Positions 6,461 to 7,427 of a stretch of DNA of 7,427 nt are shown here, one piece after another (within the stretch, counting starts at the first letter, position 1; every line of letters starts with the position of its first letter). The translations under genes were made by a program, and so were the position numbers. The notes beneath the pieces are model-generated. The model was given only the letters and a program-made list of their open reading frames with translations, searched no databases and had not been told where the DNA came from. Origin of the DNA: Bdellovibrionota bacterium (GTDB lineage: Bacteria; Bdellovibrionota; Bacteriovoracia; Bacteriovoracales; Bacteriovoracaceae); assembly GCA_030836365.1 (NCBI GenBank), contig JAURQB010000080.1:1-7427 (forward strand), written 5' to 3'.

Positions 6461-7427
6461 CCAAGAGCAAAAAATTGCCATAGATTCACATGGGGGAGTT
6501 CTTTCTGCAGGGGCTGGCTCAGGAAAAACATTTGTTTTAATTGAGCATACACTTCAAAAGCTAATAGAGCTTGCTGAAGTTTCCTTTAATCAACATTCTA
6601 ATAATTGGCAGGATCACTTTGTGATTGAATCCTCTAAGATTGCGCTTATGACATTCACAAAAAAAGCTGCCGCAGAGATGAAACAGCGCCTTGAGTCTCG
6701 TATTAAAAATGCTGACTTACCAAATTTCTTATCAAATGAAATTCTCACAGAGGCTTCTCATGGAGTTTTTGTTGGCACCATTCACTCTTTTTTACTAAAA
6801 CTAATTAGAGATGGTGTCGTCGATGGAGTTGAAAGTGTTGAGATAACATCATCTCGTCATTTTGATAAAGACGTGGAAGAATTTGTCGATGAATCACTTT
6901 TAAAGATTCAAAACAAAATTAGTAGTCGTACATTCTCATCTCTTCTTAGTAACCTTGATCAAATCAAGATTAGTTTTAAGCAAATTTTTAATGATGCCGA
7001 ATTGAGAGTCTTTTGGGAATCCTTTGACCCTTATGGGGTAACAGATAATTTTTGGATGCGATTTTATCAACTTACTGAGATAAATGAATTATTGGAGATT
7101 GACATACCAATCAAGGACTTTCAGTCAGACTCCAGCAAAACTTGGTATATCGCCCTTGAAAAATTTAAATTAGTTCAAGATCGCTTTCCACAATCAACTT
7201 TCCATGACCATTTAATGGATCTTTCTCATTTTTTTGATGATGTAAAGAGAATAACCCCTCCTAGAAAATCTGAATACGAAAAAATAATTCATATCATATC
7301 ATTAATAAAGGACTTAAGGACTTCTTTTAAAGCCGCTCGTTACCATCTTGAATGTGCCAGCTCTAATCCTGAAGAGATGAACGAATTTTACAAAGTATTA
7401 AAGAGTATTTTTGAATTAATTGATCAG
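6447..7427 (+). CDS. addA: AddA-type UvrD/Rep superfamily I helicase (partial, N-terminal 327 codons)
   Basis: The frame starts at the ATG at 6447 and is still open at the right edge, giving 327 complete codons. Helicase superfamily I motifs appear in order: the Q motif NQEQKIAI (5-12), Walker A AGAGSGKT (21-28, Lys27 contacting ATP phosphates), motif Ia LMTFTKKAAAEMKQRL (67-82) and VGTIHSF (109-115, motif Ib). The region from about 120 on is helical and less conserved, fitting the 1B insertion of AddA/RecB-like helicases. Motifs II-VI and any C-terminal nuclease domain lie beyond the window. Position directly after, and overlapping by 14 nt, an AddB-like nuclease identifies it as the ATP-driven motor of the AddAB complex rather than UvrD, PcrA or Rep. 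AddA proteins usually exceed 1000 residues, so roughly two thirds is missing here. The addB-addA order is the same as in Bacillus. Confidence 0.85.
   Translation, partial: MRSPNQEQKIAIDSHGGVLSAGAGSGKTFVLIEHTLQKLIELAEVSFNQHSNNWQDHFVIESSKIALMTFTKKAAAEMKQRLESRIKNADLPNFLSNEILTEASHGVFVGTIHSFLLKLIRDGVVDGVESVEITSSRHFDKDVEEFVDESLLKIQNKISSRTFSSLLSNLDQIKISFKQIFNDAELRVFWESFDPYGVTDNFWMRFYQLTEINELLEIDIPIKDFQSDSSKTWYIALEKFKLVQDRFPQSTFHDHLMDLSHFFDDVKRITPPRKSEYEKIIHIISLIKDLRTSFKAARYHLECASSNPEEMNEFYKVLKSIFELIDQ

Noticed and set aside
4046..7427. Cas4 or a phage/defence nuclease-helicase pair instead of AddAB
   Set aside because: The Fe-S-stapled nuclease motif is shared with Cas4, but the long N-terminal helicase-like region, the addB-addA order with overlap, and the absence of any cas, phage or CRISPR sequence favour housekeeping AddAB.

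Overview
The window is AT-rich and gene-dense. It holds three complete protein genes and two that run off the edges. Base composition, the combination of genes and protein features (many Lys/Asn/Ile/Phe residues, several exported proteins of unknown function) suggest a low-GC Deltaproteobacteria/Bdellovibrionota-type bacterium, perhaps of the Bacteriovorax/Halobacteriovorax group. This placement is an inference from style and remembered protein families, not from a marker gene.

Left part, minus strand (1-2854). A large membrane iron-sulfur oxidoreductase (818-2854) has an N-terminal NarI-like cytochrome b membrane domain, two 4Fe-4S ferredoxin motifs and an HdrD-type pair of CCG domains. It matches the architecture of ETF:menaquinone oxidoreductases and related respiratory Fe-S proteins. 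About 59 bases downstream on the same strand begins an exported protein of unknown function (758 down to the left edge, 252 codons visible). Its start codon lies in the loop of a perfect 10-bp inverted repeat. A second imperfect hairpin overlaps the end of the Fe-S gene.

Middle (2855-2990). This divergent intergenic region carries a plausible sigma70-type promoter for the right-hand operon (TTGTTT-17 bp-GATAAT) followed by a 12-bp palindrome near the expected transcription start.

Right part, plus strand (2991-7427). Three genes are tightly packed with overlaps of 7 and 14 nt, so they probably form a translationally coupled operon. They are a putative exported lipoprotein with faint alkaline-phosphatase-superfamily resemblance (TTG start), an AddB-like Fe-S-stapled PD-(D/E)XK nuclease with no visible Walker A motif (GTG start), and the N-terminal third or so of an AddA/UvrD-type helicase (ATG start, cut by the window edge). 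AddB and AddA together would form a RecBCD-like helicase-nuclease that resects double-strand DNA ends for recombination. Why a surface or periplasmic protein is coupled to it is not explained by the sequence.

I saw no tRNA, rRNA, CRISPR array, insertion sequence or phage genes. No clearly undescribed system stands out. The most interesting points are the start-codon hairpin, the lipoprotein-addB coupling and the compact AddB.
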